From positions 1 through 64,000 of the forward strand of contig NZ_CAMGYZ010000015.1 of NCBI RefSeq assembly GCF_946151055.1: DNA of 64,000 nt, given 5' to 3'. Positions 8,502 to 17,452 of this stretch are shown here, piece after piece. The translations under genes were made by a program, and so were the position numbers. The notes beneath the pieces were generated by a model, which searched no databases, was not told where the DNA came from, and saw nothing but the letters and a program-made list of their open reading frames with translations. The DNA is from Bacillus sp. Marseille-Q3570 (GTDB lineage: Bacteria; Bacillota; Bacilli; Bacillales; Fictibacillaceae). Within the stretch, counting starts at the first letter, position 1; the number at the start of each line of letters is the position of its first letter.

Positions 8502-8723
8502 TTAGTTTGACGCTCTTCTCTCATCTGATAATTCAGTGAGGTAATTACGTTTCAATAAATATCTTAAATGTTGGACAGGCATGGAACCATAGCCTTGTTG
8601 GTTCCCCAGATTAAAGGAAACTACACTTCTATGATGAGAGGTGATCTTAAGAGTTTTTGCAGAATTGAAGTTACCTGATGCATGATCCATGATTTGATAA
8701 ACAGTTCCATCTTTAATGTTCAT
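8502..8723 (-). CDS. Small hypothetical protein, 73 aa
   Basis: Starting at the ATG 8723-8721, AAGGAGA lies at good spacing; the longer frame to 8762 has no ribosome binding site. The product begins MNIKDGTVYQIMDHASG and has a central beta-rich block (KTLKITSHHRSVVSFNLG) followed by a basic helix with HLRYLLKR. No membrane segment or cysteine. I do not recognise a family. It is transcribed with the same orientation as the dehydrogenase gene 100 bp downstream and could share its message. Confidence 0.6.
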   Translation of the reverse strand: MNIKDGTVYQIMDHASGNFNSAKTLKITSHHRSVVSFNLGNQQGYGSMPVQHLRYLLKRNYLTELSDERRASN

Positions 8724-8819
8724 TGAAAGTCTCCTTAGATTCTTTTTCTTTATTATTGGCATTATGTAAAATTTTTATCGTTCCTAATCAACATTAAAGT
8801 GGAAAAATAGTCAATAAAA

Positions 8820-8853
8820 TAACCATTTGAAACGTGCTCATTCCAAATGGTTC
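8820..8853 (-). terminator. Hairpin between two small genes
   Basis: AACCATTTG pairs with CAAATGGTT around 8820-8853 and the minus-strand side runs into a TTATTTTATTG tract. It would end transcription of the small reading frame at 8852-9067. Confidence 0.55.
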
Positions 8854-9067
8854 ATACTTTCAGTTTAAGGTCGTCCAGTTCTTTTTCTTTATTCCTTTCT
8901 CCTTCATGATATGCTAGTTCCAAATACATGGATACAAGTTGTTTCACTTTCTTATCCACCCCTAACAGATCAAGATGATCCATACATTTACTTCGGGTAT
9001 TGATTGGGACCAATTCATTTATCACACGCAGTTCACATCCATTCTTTGACATGCAAAACAACATCAT
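8852..9067 (-). CDS. Possible small protein, 71 aa (weakly supported)
   Basis: The frame encodes a mostly helical, charged protein ending HEGERNKEKELDDLKLKV, with three cysteines in the N-terminal half. The composition looks protein-like and a terminator hairpin follows directly, but no clear ribosome binding site precedes any of the ATG codons near the start. No family recognised. A chance ORF remains possible. Confidence 0.4.
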   Translation of the reverse strand: MMLFCMSKNGCELRVINELVPINTRSKCMDHLDLLGVDKKVKQLVSMYLELAYHEGERNKEKELDDLKLKV

Positions 9068-9218
9068 TCTTGTAGAAAATTTGTGAAAAATAGCATTTAT
9101 TTCTGAAGAAGTTGTTTATGTTCCTAGTATGAAGGTTAGTCCATAATAATAATACCCTTTCGCCTAAACTTCTCATGCTTCGACAATAAAATTTTTTCTA
9201 AACATCATATACAAAATA

Positions 9219-9292
9219 TAAAGAAAACTTGAACTTTGCCAAGCCTTAGTAGCCTTTATATTGAAGGAAATATTTGTACTTCCTTCAATATA
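9219..9292 (-). repeat. Short copy of the dispersed intergenic repeat family
   Basis: Read on the minus strand this stretch carries TTCCTTCAATATAA, then an ACTAAGGCTTGGC block and AAGTTTTCTTTA, in the same order as the copies at 22380, 32830 and 49765. Within it TATATTGAAGGAA (9257-9269) and its inverted copy (9280-9292) form a perfect 13-bp hairpin beside the alsT terminator. Confidence 0.65.
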
Positions 9293-9296
9293 AAAA

Positions 9297-9325
9297 AGTC
9301 GGGACTCTGTCATCCCGACTCTTTT
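9297..9325. terminator. Bidirectional terminator behind alsT
   Basis: AGTCGGGA (9297-9304) pairs with TCCCGACT (9313-9320), with an A run on the left and a T run on the right, so it can act on both strands. It lies 22 bp behind the alsT stop. Confidence 0.85.
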
Positions 9326-9341
9326 TATTTGAATATTTCGT

Positions 9342-10757
9342 TTAACCTACTAATTCGTCCTTCTTCTTATCTTGATCTCCCCAGCATTCAGTATTATGAA
9401 TACCGAGTTTCTTAGGATTGAAAGTAGGATCTTTACCTTCCTTACGCTGCATTTCATAATCTTGAAGGACTTTGAAGGCAATTTTACCAAGCAAAGCGAT
9501 TCCTACCAGGTTGATCAATGTCATAAAGGCCATGAACAGATCAGCAAGGCTCCATACGAAAGCTAATGGTAATACTGCCCCGACCATTACCATAGCCATT
9601 GTTCCTAAACGGTATACGAAAATGGCTGGTTTGCTTTCCTTGATGAATTCGATATTCGTTTCACCATAGTAGTAGCTTCCAATAATCGAACTGAACGCGA
9701 ATAGGAAGATTGCTATAGCAATGAATATACTTGCAGCTCCACCGATGTGATCACCTAGTGAATCTTGCAGCAACTGGATTCCTGCAGTGTCTCCAGAAGA
9801 ATAAATACCAGACATCAAGATGATGAATGCTGTAGCGGAACAAACAATGATTGTATCCAAGAAAACACCAAGTGTTTGGATGAATCCTTGCTTCGCAGGA
9901 TGGGAAACACTTGCTGTAGCTGCGGCGTTCGGTGCACTACCCATACCAGCTTCGTTAGAGAATAGTCCACGTTTTACACCATTCATGATTGCTGCACCAA
10001 TTCCCCCACCGACAGCCTGTTCAAGTCCGAATGCACTTTTTACGATAAGTGCGAACATAGCCGGAATCTGTCCGATGTTAAGTGCTAAAACAATAAGTGC
10101 AATGATGATGTAAAGAACTGCCATGATCGGAACGACGACTGCAGAAACATTTGCAATACGTTGAACTCCTCCGAAAATAACCAATCCTGTAAGTACTGTA
10201 ATGATGATTCCAACAACCGCTCCATTTAAACCAAAAGCATTAGCGTATGCTTCAGAAATCGTATTACTTTGTACCGAGTTGAAAATAAGTCCGAATGTTA
10301 CAGCGATCAAAACAGCAAAAAGAATACCTAACCATCTTTTCCCGAGACCTTTTTCAATATAATAGGCTGGTCCGCCACGGAAAGCTGTTTTGTCTTTTAC
10401 TTTGTACACTTGTGCTAACGTACTCTCAACGAAACTCGTCGCTCCACCTACAAGTGCAACGATCCACATCCAGAATACCGCACCTGGTCCTCCAAGGCCG
10501 ATTGCCACTGCAACACCGGCTAAGTTCCCTGTTCCGATCCTTGTTGCTGCACCAATACAGAAAGATTTGAATGAAGAAATACTTTTTCCATCTTGAATTG
10601 TGGATTTTTCAAATAGGACTCGTCCCATCTCACCTAAGTATCGGAATTGCACGAATCTTGTAGCTATCGTGAAATATAGACCTAGGCCGAGCAATCCAGC
10701 TATAAGAACATACCCCCATAAATAACCGTTTAAAGTTCCTACGATACTTTCTAACAC
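9342..10757 (-). CDS. alsT: Sodium/alanine symporter (AGCS family)
   Basis: A 471-residue membrane transporter of the alanine or glycine:cation symporter family. Family motifs visible include SFCIGAATRIGTGNLAGVA (about residues 65-83 of the trimmed protein) and RGLFSNEAGMGSAP in the middle, both involved in Na+ and substrate binding in this family. About 10-11 hydrophobic helices follow in order, and the C-terminus is a charged cytoplasmic tail. The best start is a GTG at 10757-10755 behind AAAGGGG; the longer ATG frame would add 18 charged residues and has no ribosome binding site. B. subtilis AlsT is reported to transport alanine, glutamine or serine, so the exact substrate is open. Confidence 0.88.
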   Translation of the reverse strand: MLESIVGTLNGYLWGYVLIAGLLGLGLYFTIATRFVQFRYLGEMGRVLFEKSTIQDGKSISSFKSFCIGAATRIGTGNLAGVAVAIGLGGPGAVFWMWIVALVGGATSFVESTLAQVYKVKDKTAFRGGPAYYIEKGLGKRWLGILFAVLIAVTFGLIFNSVQSNTISEAYANAFGLNGAVVGIIITVLTGLVIFGGVQRIANVSAVVVPIMAVLYIIIALIVLALNIGQIPAMFALIVKSAFGLEQAVGGGIGAAIMNGVKRGLFSNEAGMGSAPNAAATASVSHPAKQGFIQTLGVFLDTIIVCSATAFIILMSGIYSSGDTAGIQLLQDSLGDHIGGAASIFIAIAIFLFAFSSIIGSYYYGETNIEFIKESKPAIFVYRLGTMAMVMVGAVLPLAFVWSLADLFMAFMTLINLVGIALLGKIAFKVLQDYEMQRKEGKDPTFNPKKLGIHNTECWGDQDKKKDELVG

Positions 10758-11098
10758 ATTACCTAACCCCTTTTCATTTTTTATTTTTTCTGAATATTTG
10801 CTCAAGAACAATTATATGTTCAAGGTAAAAATATTGCAACAATTTTCTGCATTATCCTACAAACAGGCTGAAGTGGTAAAAACTGGGCTTACTCTGATTT
10901 TTCTTATCATATCAGTAGTTAGCAAGGTTCAATTTACGAAAATGATGCTAGTAATTTAGGGTGAAAAAAATATAGACCTACCTAGGAAATAAGTCCTTTT
11001 CCCTTTTAGAGAATTCGTAATTATCCAAATTTTTTGGGGATATCTCCTGAGCACACATAAAAGAGGCTCCTCCAAAGGAAAAGCCTCTAATAAATCAC
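10758..11098. other. Gene-free stretch upstream of alsT
   Basis: No gene or riboswitch recognised. It contains the likely alsT promoter region and the terminator hairpin of the next gene (AGAGGCT 11062-11068 with AGCCTCT 11082-11088). Confidence 0.4.
11062..11088 (-). terminator. Terminator of the DUF4395 gene
   Basis: AGAGGCT and AGCCTCT form a 7-bp stem with T-rich sequence on the minus-strand side, 11 bp behind the stop at 11099. Confidence 0.7.
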
Positions 11099-11530
11099 TT
11101 ATAAACCTTTTTGCAACCTTTTATATTGGTATTGGCTCCATTTATAGCGAATAAAACAACCTACACAGAATCCTAATATCGCTACAAATGAGGCGATTGC
11201 GACGAAAAGTGAAGCAATATGGCCAATAATGACCATGCCCATTAGATAACTTCCGAAAGCAATTGTCAGAAGTATGGTTGCAATCCATTGGTTGAATTTC
11301 TGTTGTTGTTTGTCTTCAGCAATATACTTTGAATATGGACGTTTAAGAAACAATTTAGCAAATTCCATGATAGGATTGTATTTTAACAACAGTCCAGATA
11401 ATCCACTTAAGAGTGGTATCAGAAGGATCCATTCTACACCACTGATCCATACACTAAGAACAGATGAAAATAATACCCATTGATTTGTTCGAACTAACGG
11501 TCTTGGTATTGTTTGGTTCGTCTCGCCCAT
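11099..11530 (-). CDS. DUF4395 family membrane protein
   Basis: A 143-residue integral membrane protein beginning MGETNQTIPRPLVRTNQW, the typical opening of DUF4395 (IPRPxVRxNQ). It has two hydrophobic helices in the first half, a cytoplasmic KRPYSKY-containing loop, then two more helices and a basic tail. The function of the family is unknown; it is often encoded near thiol-redox or rhodanese genes, which is not the case here. AAAGG lies before the chosen ATG at 11530; the upstream ATG at 11551 has no ribosome binding site. Confidence 0.75.
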   Translation of the reverse strand: MGETNQTIPRPLVRTNQWVLFSSVLSVWISGVEWILLIPLLSGLSGLLLKYNPIMEFAKLFLKRPYSKYIAEDKQQQKFNQWIATILLTIAFGSYLMGMVIIGHIASLFVAIASFVAILGFCVGCFIRYKWSQYQYKRLQKGL

Positions 11531-11612
11531 GTTAAATCCGACCTTTCCCATAAGAATGATATACTTATGATAAATGTATTCAAGACAAATGTGAAATGTT
11601 TTGGATTATTTT

Positions 11613-13817
11613 TCAGTCCCTCAGCTCGAGTTGCCCGATTTTTTCGTAAGTAGATAATTCGTGAGCAACCATTTTACTCCTTGATAACGAATAAATCGTA
11701 TCCTGGATATACAGAAGACGTTGGATCTCCGTTTCCCATTGATCAAATCGTTTCTCCCCTTCTGTTTGCTTGTGAGAGAGTTTTGCTGCCAAGTTGAAAC
11801 CTTCCTTCATGTCAATGTTATAGACCATCGCACCTTGGAATGAATTTTCAAGGTGCGCTTTCCCTTCTTCGTAATTATAGATATGGATAGGAAAAGCAAA
11901 AATATTTCGTTGTTTATCAAATAACAGCGATTTATGATCATGATTAAGTGGTGAATAGGTTCCATTCCCTTTGATGATTTCTGTGTGTTTTTCTATAGGA
12001 TTGTTCATATCACTGACATCGAAAATCGACATTTTGAGGCCGTCCGTTTGAACGAATGGTTCACTTTCGGAAGAGTTCTCAACTAATTTTGTATTTTGTC
12101 CAAATCCAATAAGATGATTTTCATCGTATGGATGTAGATAATTACTGAAACCTGGTATTTTAAGTTCACCTTTCACTTTTGGTTTTGTTGGGTTGCTGGC
12201 GTCAATGACGAACAAAGGATCTACTTGTTTGAACGTTACGATGTAGATACGGTCTTGCATGAATCGTGCAGAATATATCCGTTCACCTTGTGCAAGATCA
12301 GTTATCTCCCCTGTTTTTCTTAATTTCTCATCAAATATGAACAAATGATTAGATGATGGTTTATCATCATTCCACATATTCCCGCTTGTAGTAGCCACTC
12401 GGAAATAACCTTTGTATTCATCCATTGAAAATTGATTTAATATCATGCCCTCAATTTCAGTCGAATTCTTGAATTCAACAGCATCTTCATTGATAGTGAA
12501 TTTATAAACTGCGGTATCAGGAGAAAATTCAACTCTCGAATCTGTTGTAAGATCCGGATACGTGTTGACTGCAATAAAAATGTTTTCCTTGGACATATAT
12601 AATTGATTTCCGCTTCCTAAATAAGTGGTGAACCGCGCTTTTTTCTTTGGTTTGTCTATAGGAATAGATGAAATGATAGTAAAGTTGGTATCTTTCGAAT
12701 CGGAAAAGTAATTGATTTTCCCGTAGTCGATATATCTTGAACCATCGTTATCCGCACTATCCCTCACTTTCGGTCTGAGGTCGATATCTTGATCCTTATC
12801 CTTCATTTCTGCTAAAGGCCAGTAGTCAGGGTGATGATTGGCAATCAAGTACAGATAGTCATTTGATCGACGTGCAGTTAAATAGGAGCCTTCAATTTCC
12901 ACTTCCCTTTCCAATACAGGTTCAGAACGATGTTTTATATCATAAATGTAAGCTTTTAATGTGTGATGTACCGGTAGTAACGAAGTGTCTTTAGCAGATG
13001 GTCCACTATCCCGGATTGCTTGCATTTCATTTACACTGTGCCCGATAACGACTAAGTGGTCTTTATATAATATCAATTCCTGTGGAGAGAATTCATGCTC
13101 CTTGAAGGTGATTGCCGCTACCTTCTTCATTTCACTGGCTGGAAATGCCTTCGTTATGATAACCCTGTCTTGGAGGACTTGGTATACATATTTGCCATCA
13201 TTCTTAACGATATCGGCTTCATCCACCCCATCTACCTGAACATTCGTTTCTGAAAAATCTCCAGCTCCGCTGCTATCAGCTTTTGCACTGGCACTTGCAT
13301 CCGAAGACTCTTCTGTAGCTATAGCATCCCCACGTGAGAATAGACGTGTCTTTTGTTTATTTTCTCTGATTGCTTGCAAAAAGTATTCGTTTAATTTCTC
13401 TTTCGATCCGATTACAGGTAAGGTTCGCTCCACAATGAATTTCATAGGTGGGATTTCTTTTATTTTTCTCCCTTTGGTTGAACGAATACCATTTTCAACA
13501 TGGAGTGTAAAATAAGTACTTGAAAGATTGTAACCTGTTCTTGGTGGTTGGATCAGAACAGTTCGTTGATCATCATCAATAGTAAGAGACACATTTTGTC
13601 TCTTGCCATCAGAATCTGTGACATAAATATTATCCTCTTTGAGTGTTTTGATATCGATCTTCTTGGAAAAGTGGATTTTCCACGTTTTATTTTGCAATAC
13701 AACGGGTGTTTCTTGATTCTCATCCCAGGCGTTCAATACTTTAGGTTGATTAGTCCAATAAAAAGAACCAATTGCGATTATTACAAGCAAACCAGTTAAT
13801 AACCACCACTTTTTCAT
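11613..13817 (-). CDS. Secreted or membrane-anchored beta-propeller protein with an Ig-like N-terminal domain
   Basis: A 734-residue protein. An uncleaved-looking signal/anchor helix occupies residues 4-24 (WWLLTGLLVIIAIGSFYW). Residues 40-130 resemble the bacterial SbsA Ig-like domain (WKIHFSKKIDIKTLKEDN, then the VENGIRSTKG strand). After a serine/alanine-rich linker (about 160-185) the rest matches the C-terminal beta-propeller family with repeated blades such as VQVDGVDEADIVKNDGKYVY, VTFKQVDPLFVIDASNPTKP and SIFDVSDMNNP. This family is common on Gram-positive cell surfaces and its role is not established. AGGGGGCAGG supports the start. It is divergent from the P5C reductase gene, 122 bp away. 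Confidence 0.8.
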   Translation of the reverse strand: MKKWWLLTGLLVIIAIGSFYWTNQPKVLNAWDENQETPVVLQNKTWKIHFSKKIDIKTLKEDNIYVTDSDGKRQNVSLTIDDDQRTVLIQPPRTGYNLSSTYFTLHVENGIRSTKGRKIKEIPPMKFIVERTLPVIGSKEKLNEYFLQAIRENKQKTRLFSRGDAIATEESSDASASAKADSSGAGDFSETNVQVDGVDEADIVKNDGKYVYQVLQDRVIITKAFPASEMKKVAAITFKEHEFSPQELILYKDHLVVIGHSVNEMQAIRDSGPSAKDTSLLPVHHTLKAYIYDIKHRSEPVLEREVEIEGSYLTARRSNDYLYLIANHHPDYWPLAEMKDKDQDIDLRPKVRDSADNDGSRYIDYGKINYFSDSKDTNFTIISSIPIDKPKKKARFTTYLGSGNQLYMSKENIFIAVNTYPDLTTDSRVEFSPDTAVYKFTINEDAVEFKNSTEIEGMILNQFSMDEYKGYFRVATTSGNMWNDDKPSSNHLFIFDEKLRKTGEITDLAQGERIYSARFMQDRIYIVTFKQVDPLFVIDASNPTKPKVKGELKIPGFSNYLHPYDENHLIGFGQNTKLVENSSESEPFVQTDGLKMSIFDVSDMNNPIEKHTEIIKGNGTYSPLNHDHKSLLFDKQRNIFAFPIHIYNYEEGKAHLENSFQGAMVYNIDMKEGFNLAAKLSHKQTEGEKRFDQWETEIQRLLYIQDTIYSLSRSKMVAHELSTYEKIGQLELRD

Positions 13818-13939
13818 TTGCCTGCCCCCTTTTTCCTAAAGACGTATGAAACTGAAAAAAGGTTACAAATTCCAATTCCTTTTCATCTTCCTTTCTTTTT
13901 GGTACGTTTAAGATGGTTACAAAGAAAGGATGTGTATGA

Positions 13940-14740
13940 ATGATTCCATCCAGGTTATTGGTAATTGGCGCAGGTCGTATGGCTGAAGCGATTGTTTCCG
14001 GTTTAAAATCTACAAAAGAACCATTTTTTTCTTCCATTACGATAGCGAATCGATCTGACAGGCAACGTCTGGACAAATTAGCTTCTACATATAAGGTTGA
14101 AATAACTCGAAATTGGAAAGAATCAATGTCATCGTTTGATGTAGTCTTGTTGGCAGCTCCCCCAGATGCACATGATAGCTTGTTCTCCGAGTTATCGAGT
14201 TGTATGGCCGGCCAACTCGTTATCACAGTAGCCGCGGGCATCGATCCTTCTACTATGGAAGCCAATCTGCCCGCAGGCACTCCTGTTTGTTGGATGATGC
14301 CTAACACTGCAGCTTTAGTAGGAAAATCAATGACTACTTTTGCATGTGGGAAAAATATCAATCAATCTCACCGGCATGTGATTGAACAGATATTAAGCGC
14401 AATTGGAGAGTATGAAGAATTGTCAGAAGATCAAGTCCATGATTTGACTGCGATAACAGGAAGTGCTCCTGCCTTCCTCTATTTATTTTCTGAAGCATTA
14501 GAAGAAGTAGCGGTCAATTATGGAGTAACAAGTGAACAAGCTCAGCGGCTAGTTACCAAAATGATTGCAGGTTCAGCTTCTATGCTTGAAACAGGGACGT
14601 CTGCAGAAACATTAAGAAATCAGGTCACAACCCCAGGTGGTTCTACTGCAGCAGGTGTTAAAGTTTTGGAGAAACACAATATGAAAAATATCCTCAAAGA
14701 AGCAGTCAAAGCTACGAATCAACATGCGAGGGGAAAATAG
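13940..14740 (+). CDS. proC: Pyrroline-5-carboxylate reductase family protein
   Basis: A 266-residue NAD(P)H-dependent reductase of the ProC family, which makes proline from P5C. The N-terminal Rossmann motif reads VIGAGRMAEAIVSGL (residues 8-22), the middle has MMPNTAALVGKS (about 119-130), and the C-terminal dimer domain carries the signature LTAITGSAPAFLYLF and TTPGGSTAAGVKVLE. Bacillus genomes hold several paralogues (ProI, ProG, ProH, ComER), and I cannot tell which this is from sequence alone; all the usual P5CR blocks are present. AAAGGATG lies before the ATG. The next gene starts 77 bp downstream in the same direction, so the two may be cotranscribed. Confidence 0.82.
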   Translation: MIPSRLLVIGAGRMAEAIVSGLKSTKEPFFSSITIANRSDRQRLDKLASTYKVEITRNWKESMSSFDVVLLAAPPDAHDSLFSELSSCMAGQLVITVAAGIDPSTMEANLPAGTPVCWMMPNTAALVGKSMTTFACGKNINQSHRHVIEQILSAIGEYEELSEDQVHDLTAITGSAPAFLYLFSEALEEVAVNYGVTSEQAQRLVTKMIAGSASMLETGTSAETLRNQVTTPGGSTAAGVKVLEKHNMKNILKEAVKATNQHARGK

Positions 14741-14817
14741 GATGTTAAGATTGGAAGGGAAATCAATTTTTACACCGAAAACGAATATAGGAAGATGAAA
14801 TGAGGAGGTAAATAACT

Positions 14818-15195
14818 ATGGGAATTCTAGATGGACTGATGGGAAATGCATCAGAAGCAGATTTGCAAGCTGTTGAAAAAGACCTGGAAAATATCGTCAC
14901 GGAAAATGAACGGATAGAGAAGGCTTTCAAAATAATTCGTGATTTAATCGTCTTTACTGACAAGCGCCTTATTTTGATTGATAAACAAGGAATGACTGGT
15001 AAGAAAATCGAGTACCATTCTGTCCCTTACCGAAGTGTTACTCATTATAGTGTAGAAACAGCTGGTACATTTGATATGGATGCAGAATTGAAGATTTTCA
15101 TATCCAGTACAGCTCATCCGATTTCTAAACAGTTCCGCAAGGATAAGAGCATTTATGATGTTCAAAGAGCACTCGCAACGTATGTAAACCAATAG
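14818..15195 (+). CDS. Bacterial PH-domain protein (YozO/bPH type)
   Basis: A 125-residue protein beginning MGILDGLMGNASEADLQ, followed by a helix rich in E/K and a beta-rich core with LIVFTDKRLILIDKQG and YHSVPYRSVTHYSVE, the hallmark pattern of the prokaryotic PH-like domain (bPH_1 family). Length is normal for the family. No membrane segment. Ribosome binding site GAGGAGG lies upstream and a terminator follows at 15208. Members of this family often have unknown ligands; no lipid-binding role should be assumed. Confidence 0.8.
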   Translation: MGILDGLMGNASEADLQAVEKDLENIVTENERIEKAFKIIRDLIVFTDKRLILIDKQGMTGKKIEYHSVPYRSVTHYSVETAGTFDMDAELKIFISSTAHPISKQFRKDKSIYDVQRALATYVNQ

Positions 15196-15207
15196 CTTAC
15201 AAAGTGA

Positions 15208-15250
15208 AATGGGGCTGCCAATTTATAATTGGATCAGTCCCATTCTTTCA
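15208..15250 (+). terminator. Terminator behind the PH-domain gene
   Basis: AATGGG (15208-15213) pairs with CCCATT (15239-15244), continued inward by CTG/CAG and CCAAT/ATTGG stems, then TTCTTTC on the plus strand. Confidence 0.7.
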
Positions 15251-15306
15251 TTACCCTTTAAGCCAGCCCGGCATAAACTCCGAAATTTAGCTTTGCCAAG
15301 TGTTCC

Positions 15307-15495
15307 TTATTCTGATTTGTTTCGTTCGATTTGTTTGTTGATGGCATCGGCTGTTTTGTCTACTGCATTCATTGCAGTGCTTTCAGTAGCTTCAATTGCA
15401 TTTTCTACACTATCAAACGCAGTATCCGCTCCATCTTTGATGTTCTTGGCTGTGCGTTCTACAGCTTTTTGGTTTTGATTTCGTTTATGTGGCAT
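15307..15495 (-). CDS. Small hydrophilic alanine-rich protein, 62 aa
   Basis: AAGGAGG at ideal spacing precedes the ATG at 15495-15493, so this is very likely a real gene. The product starts MPHKRNQNQKAVERTAKNI and continues as one long amphipathic helix with repeated A/D/E/N heptad-like steps and no cysteine or membrane segment. It resembles, in style only, small sporulation or stress-associated helical proteins of Bacillaceae. I do not recognise a named family. It sits between a terminator and the ABC permease gene and appears monocistronic. Confidence 0.7.
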   Translation of the reverse strand: MPHKRNQNQKAVERTAKNIKDGADTAFDSVENAIEATESTAMNAVDKTADAINKQIERNKSE

Positions 15496-15583
15496 CCTGA
15501 TTCCTCCTTAATAGGGTTAGTATTAGGATGAAACCTGTAAACGAAATTATACATATCTTCAACTATAAAACAGTTTCCTTCTA

Positions 15584-16354
15584 TTAATTAGCGACATCCC
15601 TTTTTGTGAACGCGTACCACGATGCAGCAATGAAGACACCTAAATATATACACAGGGTTATAATCGAACCTGTAAAAGTCATTTCTCTGAATAATGGTCG
15701 GTTTCCACTGAAAAATTGAGTAAGGTTCGTATTGGCAAAAAGGATGTATTTCCCCCAGCTAATCTGATAATGAGCAAGCACTTCAACAAACGTCCTGCCT
15801 GTCAAAATCAAGAATATAGAGGTACCGGTCGCAATCACACTGCTTCTGAATACAGTGGAGAGTGTGAAGGCAAATGTCGACATGACTGAAATCTCAACGA
15901 AAGTCGTCATATATCGTAAAAAGATATTCCTCACGTTATCAAAATCCCCTGCGAAATCAGAGATTCCAAAAAAGACAAATCCGTACAAAAAAGCAAATAT
16001 CGCATAACCCACCAATAGATAAACTCCAACTAGCAAGACAGTCAAGTACTTGGATAACAGGACTTTTGATCGTTGCGCCGGTCTTATTAAAAGAAATTTG
16101 ATCGTTCCCCAATCATATTCATTTGCAACGATTGATCCTGCAATGATGACAGATACGAATTGTAACAAGAACAAGAAATTCGTACTAAAAACGAAATAAT
16201 CAGCGAAGCTTTCATTATCGCCAGAGGACGATAAGATGTTCTTCGTCATTAAGGCAAGCAAAAGACACCCAATGGCAAAAATCAAAACAAGAACTTGATT
16301 TCCCTTTTTATAAAAAATCTTGATGTGTTCGTTACGGATCAAATTAAACATCAT
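15584..16354 (-). CDS. ABC-2 type transporter permease
   Basis: A 256-residue membrane protein with six hydrophobic segments: N-terminal helix VLVLIFAIGCLLLALM, a large extracytoplasmic loop after it, and the motif EYDWGTIKFLLIRPAQR in the cytoplasmic coupling region, which is typical of the bacitracin/lantibiotic-type (BcrB-like) permeases. The start at 16354 has GGAGG nine bases upstream and overlaps the end of the ATPase gene by 11 bp. The pair forms a simple exporter. The substrate is unknown, and no lantibiotic or two-component genes are adjacent. Confidence 0.85.
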   Translation of the reverse strand: MMFNLIRNEHIKIFYKKGNQVLVLIFAIGCLLLALMTKNILSSSGDNESFADYFVFSTNFLFLLQFVSVIIAGSIVANEYDWGTIKFLLIRPAQRSKVLLSKYLTVLLVGVYLLVGYAIFAFLYGFVFFGISDFAGDFDNVRNIFLRYMTTFVEISVMSTFAFTLSTVFRSSVIATGTSIFLILTGRTFVEVLAHYQISWGKYILFANTNLTQFFSGNRPLFREMTFTGSIITLCIYLGVFIAASWYAFTKRDVAN

Positions 16355-17264
16355 TGGAAGGTTCCTCCGTTGCTTCAAAAAACGCCTCTTCAAGCGTTTG
16401 ATGCTTTGCTGTTATGGAATATATCTTGATACCTTCATTCACAAGGTTTTCTACAACATGAGGAATATCCTGTTTGCTTACCATGACATCTATACCAAGA
16501 CCATCAGCTTCAGCTTCAACATTCATATTTCTAAGGATATGTTTTGTTCTTTCTGCTGCATCCACCTTAAAACGGATCATGCTTGTTGATTGTTGTTCCT
16601 TATCATTCAGGTGCCTGACTTTCAATATTCTTCCTGATTGAATGATGGCAACTCGATCGCACAAATCTTCAATCTCACGGAGTAAATGACTTGCAATAAT
16701 GATTGACACATTTTCCGTCTTGCTCAATGCCCTTATGTATTCACGAAATTCCCTCATTCCAAGAGGATCGAGTCCATTAGTCGGTTCATCCAGGATAAGC
16801 AGTTTTGGTTGATGTAAAATAGCTTGGGCAATACCCAGGCGTTGTCTCATCCCTAAAGAGTAAGTGCTGACTTTATCATATATTGCCTTACCTAAATTGA
16901 CGATTCCAACCACTTCTTTGAGTCTATTTTCAGTTATCGTCGGATCCATTGCTGCATATTGTTGTAAATTTTGAAGTCCGCTCAAGTGTTCATAGAACTC
17001 AGGGTTCTCAACAATCGCTCCGATATGCTTGATGGCTTGGGTAAACTCCTTATTTAAATCATGTCCGTGGATTAAAATTTGTCCCTTATCTGCCTTCATC
17101 AATCCAACGATAATCCTGATCATCGTTGTTTTACCTGAACCATTCGGGCCCAATAAACCCATTATTTCACCATGATTCACTTCCAGCTCAACATCCGAAA
17201 GAATTTGATTTTTACCGATTGATTTATGAATATTTTGCAGTTTTAGAATTGGTTTGTTTTTCAT
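16344..17264 (-). CDS. ABC transporter ATP-binding protein (BcrA-like)
   Basis: A 306-residue ATPase with Walker A GPNGSGKTT (about residues 39-47), signature YSLGMRQRLGIAQ, Walker [14 protein letters not shown] and the switch histidine in IIIASHLLREIE. The C-terminal 90 residues form the regulatory extension usual in antibiotic and lipid exporters. AGGTGAAA lies before the ATG. It is the first gene of a two-gene operon with the permease at 15584-16354. By family it powers export of a hydrophobic substrate such as an antibiotic peptide, with no direct evidence of which one. Confidence 0.88.
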   Translation of the reverse strand: MKNKPILKLQNIHKSIGKNQILSDVELEVNHGEIMGLLGPNGSGKTTMIRIIVGLMKADKGQILIHGHDLNKEFTQAIKHIGAIVENPEFYEHLSGLQNLQQYAAMDPTITENRLKEVVGIVNLGKAIYDKVSTYSLGMRQRLGIAQAILHQPKLLILDEPTNGLDPLGMREFREYIRALSKTENVSIIIASHLLREIEDLCDRVAIIQSGRILKVRHLNDKEQQSTSMIRFKVDAAERTKHILRNMNVEAEADGLGIDVMVSKQDIPHVVENLVNEGIKIYSITAKHQTLEEAFFEATEEPSNDV

Positions 17265-17410
17265 GATTTCACCTATATTTATAATATATCCTTCTATAAT
17301 TGGACGTTTCAGTAGCGAATAAGTTTCTACTGTTTTTGTTCTTATGGTTGATATCTATGAAGTGTCGATAACTTCATTTTAAATCAACAATATGCTAAGA
17401 CAAATAAAAA

Positions 17411-17435
17411 CACTTGGATAATAAACATCCAAGTG
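17411..17435 (-). terminator. Terminator of the satD-DUF3307 operon
   Basis: CACTTGGAT (17411-17419) pairs perfectly with ATCCAAGTG (17427-17435), followed on the minus strand by TTTTTATTTG. Confidence 0.85.
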
Positions 17436-17452
17436 CCTATGTAGATTTTCGA

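Noticed and set aside
10820-10960. Riboswitch upstream of alsT
   Set aside because: No known aptamer core such as the glycine or lysine motif could be found.
13750-14361. 203-residue reading frame antisense to proC
   Set aside because: proC has the full set of P5C reductase motifs; the antisense frame has none and no ribosome binding site.
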